In this document: positions 60,176-64,000 of the stretch, in pieces
How positions within the stretch are numbered: the stretch's first letter is position 1
Layout of the letters: each line of letters starts with the position of its first letter
Assembly (NCBI GenBank): GCA_037783545.1
Contig: JBBELK010000068.1
Location: forward strand, 2,294,001-2,358,000
Source: Henricia sp. BOLD:AAB3569
Lineage: Eukaryota > Echinodermata > Asteroidea > Spinulosida > Echinasteridae
DNA length: 64,000 bases
Direction of reading: 5' to 3'
Program-made: the position numbers and the translations under genes
The notes under the pieces: generated by a model
What the model was told of the DNA's origin: nothing
Databases searched by the model: none
The model's input: the letters and a program-made list of their open reading frames with translations, nothing else

Positions 60176-60542
60176 TTAAAGGAGCGTGACCAGAGTTTCT
60201 GGAAAATAGTTTTCGATGTAACTTACCAATATTATCAAGTAACTCCCATACACACCTCCCATGTCCTAAAAACCCAAAAAACATTCGCAATTTCCAGTAA
60301 AAAATTGAACAAAACTATCGAGTCGGCTTTCAGCGGATAAACGTTGATACTGGAAAATTAGTTTACAAATAATCGGTGGATTTTCGACGATATCCTCGGA
60401 AATATGCGGCCTAGTAGCGCGGGAGTTTCAGTTTCGTAATCAAAAAAATATAACGGATGTTATGATATAAAAATCTCATGACCCATTAGGTAAGTCCCGG
60501 GGAGTTATGGGTAAAAAAAGTGATCTGGTCACACTCCTTTAA
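60176..60542. mobile_element. TTAA-flanked miniature element, intergenic copy
   Basis: Left end TTAAAGGAGCGTGACCAGA and right end TCTGGTCACACTCCTTTAA (near-perfect terminal repeats). The interior differs from the other two copies. Confidence 0.75.
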
Positions 60543-61557
60543 CATTACCCTTGGGTTATGTGATGCTGTTGTTCAAAAGTTTTCCAATCATGTATCTGTC
60601 TTAGACTGGTTCCCGTCCACATATTCCACATTCATAAATATGAGGACAGGTAAAGGGTGCTTCATCTTGATTTGTAATTGGTCGTCTTTGCGCGTGCGCA
60701 ATGTGTGCTTTATATTTTAAAAAATATAGGGAAGCACTTTGCTTTAGGCAATGTTGATTTAATTTGGCTAGGTTTGACACGATCAGCCGGGTTACAAAAG
60801 TCAATGCAAAATGTACGCACTTTACCGATCCTTATATTTTCGCAATAAGCGATAGGATCGGGAACCAATCTAGTATCTGTCCTTAACATTAGCCATCTTA
60901 CAATTCATTAAATTAATTTAATGTACAGAAATTCCATGGATGTCTGGGCACTGAATATACCTTTAAAGAAATACTTGTTATTATAGCAAGTTGATTGTGC
61001 CAATCGATGAAAATTAATAAGATAAAACAAACGTATAAAACTCAAAGTGCAGTAACAGCAACCGAGGACATTTCTAGGGAAACGGTGAACATTTTTCACT
61101 CCTGTCATTTCATTTCCGCCAAAATTCGCGCGGGAACGTGCGTTTTCGTTATGTACAATGTAGGCCTACTCCAAAACAGCCCCCTCGCCAAAGCGCGGGA
61201 AGGGAGAGATACTAATTTGAAGCGCAGGGCTGCAAAGGAATGTTAGATATGATTTCATGAACACGAATGGTCGCCTGCTTGCTCGCCCAGAGTCGAGATC
61301 GCCCGGCCAATTTATTTCCATCTGTGTCGGGGATGGCTCGGGGTCATTGTGTTTTGCCCGGCAATCGTGTGTATTGCAAACACCTTTGGTGTGCAAATGC
61401 GGAATTTCTTTAGTATTCTATGTCTCGGTGGATATTTTAAAGGTGCTACACGTACGTGCTTAGAGTCACTCACTCACTCATATTGGTCTTCTGATCATGT
61501 CGGACTTTTATTATTTCCGGAATGGGAAAAAGGTGTCATCATAGGACATGTATCTTA

Positions 61558-61830
61558 GGGGAATCAGGTTGGCGTAGCGGTTCTTTCCTCGCCTTCCATC
61601 AATGCGGCCCTGGTTCGAATCCCGTCGGGGTCAGTATATGTCGATTGGGTCCTCGGTCCCTGCTTGATTCCGTGGGTTTTTCCACACACGTTGGTGTGTG
61701 GGGTTTTCTTCCTGTTCTCTCGCACTTCGTGGCTGAGCTGAAGAACCTATAGGTAGCGACTGGGCAACGACTTAAGTCGGAAAATCCTTCAGCAACTAGA
61801 TCCCTTTAGGGATCATACGAAAAAAGAAGG
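61558..61830 (+). mobile_element. tRNA-derived SINE
   Basis: A-box-like TTGGCGTAGCGGTT at about 61569 and an exact B-box GGTTCGAATCC at 61612-61622, 43 nt apart as in tRNA promoters. Then a body with CCGTGGGTTTTTCCACAC and ATCCCTTTAGGGATCATACG at the end. The tail matches other fragments in the window. Confidence 0.8.
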
Positions 61831-62139
61831 CACTTATCTTAAAGTCCCAATACATCATTTGCAGTGACCCAAAATTTACTTCACGGGCTGACAAGAAAAA
61901 TTCGACTAAAAGTGTTGATAACAATCATGGTTAACAAACGCCATATGATTTATTTCCAAACCATGCATGGATTTTTCAGGTTTTCTGAAGTAGCCTATTA
62001 CTACATCTATTTCTACAACTAGATAGCACGGCAGTCATTAAATTACCTCCAGAAATATGATTACGTTAAAAACGAGAATCTATATTCATACGTCATAATT
62101 ATTTTATAGTCCTATGTCAGTATACACAAACAAGTTGTA

Positions 62140-62300
62140 CGCCCTTGGGCAAGGCACTTAAACACACTTGCTCCATCCTTCGGAAGGGATGTAAAGCCGT
62201 TGGTCCAGTGATTTAGGTAACGCACTTAGAGCAACCTTTCGTGAAGAGCAAGGGGATTCCCCGGTGTCTCTGGCCGTTTATAATTCATCGTCTTCCCCTC
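62140..62300 (+). repeat. SINE-body fragment
   Basis: CCTTGGGCAAGGCACTTAAAC and CGGAAGGGATGTAAAGCCGT are typical of animal SINE bodies; no tRNA-like head is visible here. Confidence 0.5.
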
Positions 62301-63865
62301 ATGGGTTTCCTCACGCTTGCGAACGACAGTGCAATGGGCACTTTTGAGGAATCCTTGGTTTCAGTACCAGAAAGAAGTAATAGTAATAGTAAAACCGTTA
62401 TTCTTTGCCCATTTTGCGGACAAAATGGCGTCGTCCATACTGCAGGCATCGATGCAGTTGACCTTCTTTGTGAAGTTCATATCCGCTTTCCAGTGCGTCA
62501 TATTTCTTCTTTCATAATAATAATAGTTGCATTTGTTTATAGCACATTGTCTTTTGTTCCTTGGGTATACCTCTCCCTTAATACCACGAGCTGTAGTAAA
62601 CTTTTGTCGTGCGGAAAGAAAAGTTCCCGTGAGCCTCACAACATCTGGAGTTTTAGCTTTAGACTTGTGACCTTTGAAAGTAATTATAGTGACTGGGCAT
62701 GCATATATCTCTAATACTAATTATTGAGGACATGACAAGGGCCACGTGTCTTAAATTGTTTTACCGACGAAATTTAATTTGGCGAAGACTAATGCAGACG
62801 GTTATATCATTTTTATGTCACTTTTATTAGGTTTGTGTTGAATAAATCTTGCATTTTTGACACTACCCCACAGCGTCTAAATTCCGTGCACTTTTCAATG
62901 CACCCGCAGAGGCATTTATTAAGTTACATAATTAAAATGATATTTCGTATGTCTCGATCAAATCCACAAAACAAGGTGCTCAGGGGGCTCCCATCATTAC
63001 CCCGGCCTGGTCACTGAGCTCGGGGTATTGTTGGGGCAATTCATGCATGGCAAAGTGCCTAAGACAGACAGACATTGCCTATTCGTGTCTCAAAGAAACC
63101 ACACATCAACCAAACGCTATCAGGCAATCATGTCAGACAATAATCAAACTTGTCTAGACTTTGAAAAGTCTAGATAGGTAGCAACCAATCGGCAAACACC
63201 TTGATCGCACGTGACTTTTGATAAATCAAAATGGCAGCTTCCAGTAAAAACCGCCAAAAAATGGAGTGTGGTAGAAAATGGTAGTTTCTGTCACTGGCGT
63301 AGCAAAAGGTCAATAATTAAAATTGACGCCACAAAACACACAAAGCTGTTGTGGTCATCCATGATGTGTATGCATGTACATCCCAGCCAAAATTGGTCCT
63401 CCAATAATGCTAAACATAATTATAACATCTCCTTAAATGTATGGTGACGTCTGATACATGTAGGCCTAATGTGGACAAAACCTTCAGATGGAACAATGGA
63501 TGGATAACCTTTTGCAAATGGCCTACTGCCTTCGGTTCATTACATCATGTTTAATCAGATCGCGTTTATTTACTTTCTTGTCAGGTACACATTCATGAGC
63601 AGTAACGTTAAAGCCAGTTGGTGTTAATTCCAAGACCCCAAAATCTTCCAATGTCTGTGGACTGCTGGTTCTTATCTGGAATAGTGTCCAGGAACTACAT
63701 TGAGAATAATTAAGGTATGTCCTTTTTCTTGAAAATTTCAGTGTTTTTATTGGTTTAGCTGATGCAAGCTGTAACCCACGAATTCATGCAAGTCTGCAAA
63801 TAATGGCAAAACCAATCTTATTCATTACTGTTAGTAAACAAAGAGCATATTCAGACTTACGTGGT
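62300..63865. other. Stretch without recognised gene
   Basis: Anonymous sequence. The 157-codon frame at 62241-62714 starts in repeat sequence and shows no recognisable domain. Confidence 0.5.
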
Positions 63866-63869
63866 CATT

Positions 63870-64000
63870 TAGCCTTTTGCATGTAACCTGTTCATAGTGG
63901 CTGGCGTCCCGAATTCTTCACTTTCAAATGGAGGTGCAGTTTACAAAGTCACATACTATGCTGTTATTGCTACGTGGTACACGCCTTTACCTAGCAACAC
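63870..64000 (+). repeat. Dispersed repeat family F, copy 5, cut by window end
   Basis: AGCCTTTTGCATGTAACC, then TTCACTTTCAAATGGAGGTG, the 5' part of family F. It continues beyond the window. Confidence 0.75.

Noticed and set aside
62241-62714. 157-codon open frame
   Set aside because: Starts within SINE-like sequence, no signal peptide, domain or splice context; the other strand and frames are similarly open in places.

Overview
The window is nuclear DNA of an animal. Coding sequence occurs only as short exons with GT/AG borders and consistent phases. Introns reach 5 kb, and most of the remaining DNA consists of palindromic DNA-transposon derivatives, SINE fragments and one LINE. Several repeats resemble ones I associate with echinoderm and related marine deuterostome genomes, such as palindromes beginning CAATTTCATAAAGC and SINE tails with an animal 'ccttgggcaaggcactta'-type segment. 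My best guess is an echinoderm or close relative; this is inference. I see no bacterial operons, CRISPR, rRNA or intact tRNA genes.

Layout. (1) 2747-19968, + strand: a 12-exon gene, with its 5' end not found. It encodes two copies of a two-domain unit, so four domains resembling the C-terminal domain of cobalamin carriers (transcobalamin/intrinsic factor; DUF4430 type). It ends in a hydrophobic tail that looks like a GPI-anchor signal. (2) 23252-26060, 32109-35649 and 39138-45008, all - strand: three complete four-exon genes for small secreted fibrinogen-related (FReD) lectin-like proteins of 264, 268 and 271 residues. (3) 47128-51367, + strand: a fourth, divergent FReD gene of 342 residues with a Glu/Gly-rich acidic tail. 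It is transcribed away from the third gene across a 2.1-kb shared upstream region. (4) 51722-64000: no gene recognised, only repeats and anonymous sequence.

All exon chains were assembled by hand. In each case the coding lengths sum to whole codons and the intron phases match between paralogues: phases 1-0-1 in every FReD gene, and identical 122/84/113-nt exons in both units of the DUF4430 gene. That internal consistency is the main support for the models.

The likely common theme is extracellular recognition: secreted FReD proteins, usually sugar- or acetyl-group-binding in animal innate immunity, next to a membrane-tethered protein built from a small-ligand-binding fold. That the two gene types act together is speculation from proximity only.

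Repeats are dense and nested. Notable cases are a TTAA-flanked element that supplies the stop codon of the fourth FReD gene, a 1.85-kb fold-back element inside another fold-back in an intron of the third FReD gene, a 5'-truncated LINE with an open reverse-transcriptase frame inserted into an older repeat, and an IS630-type miniature element that still carries a transposase N-terminal fragment.
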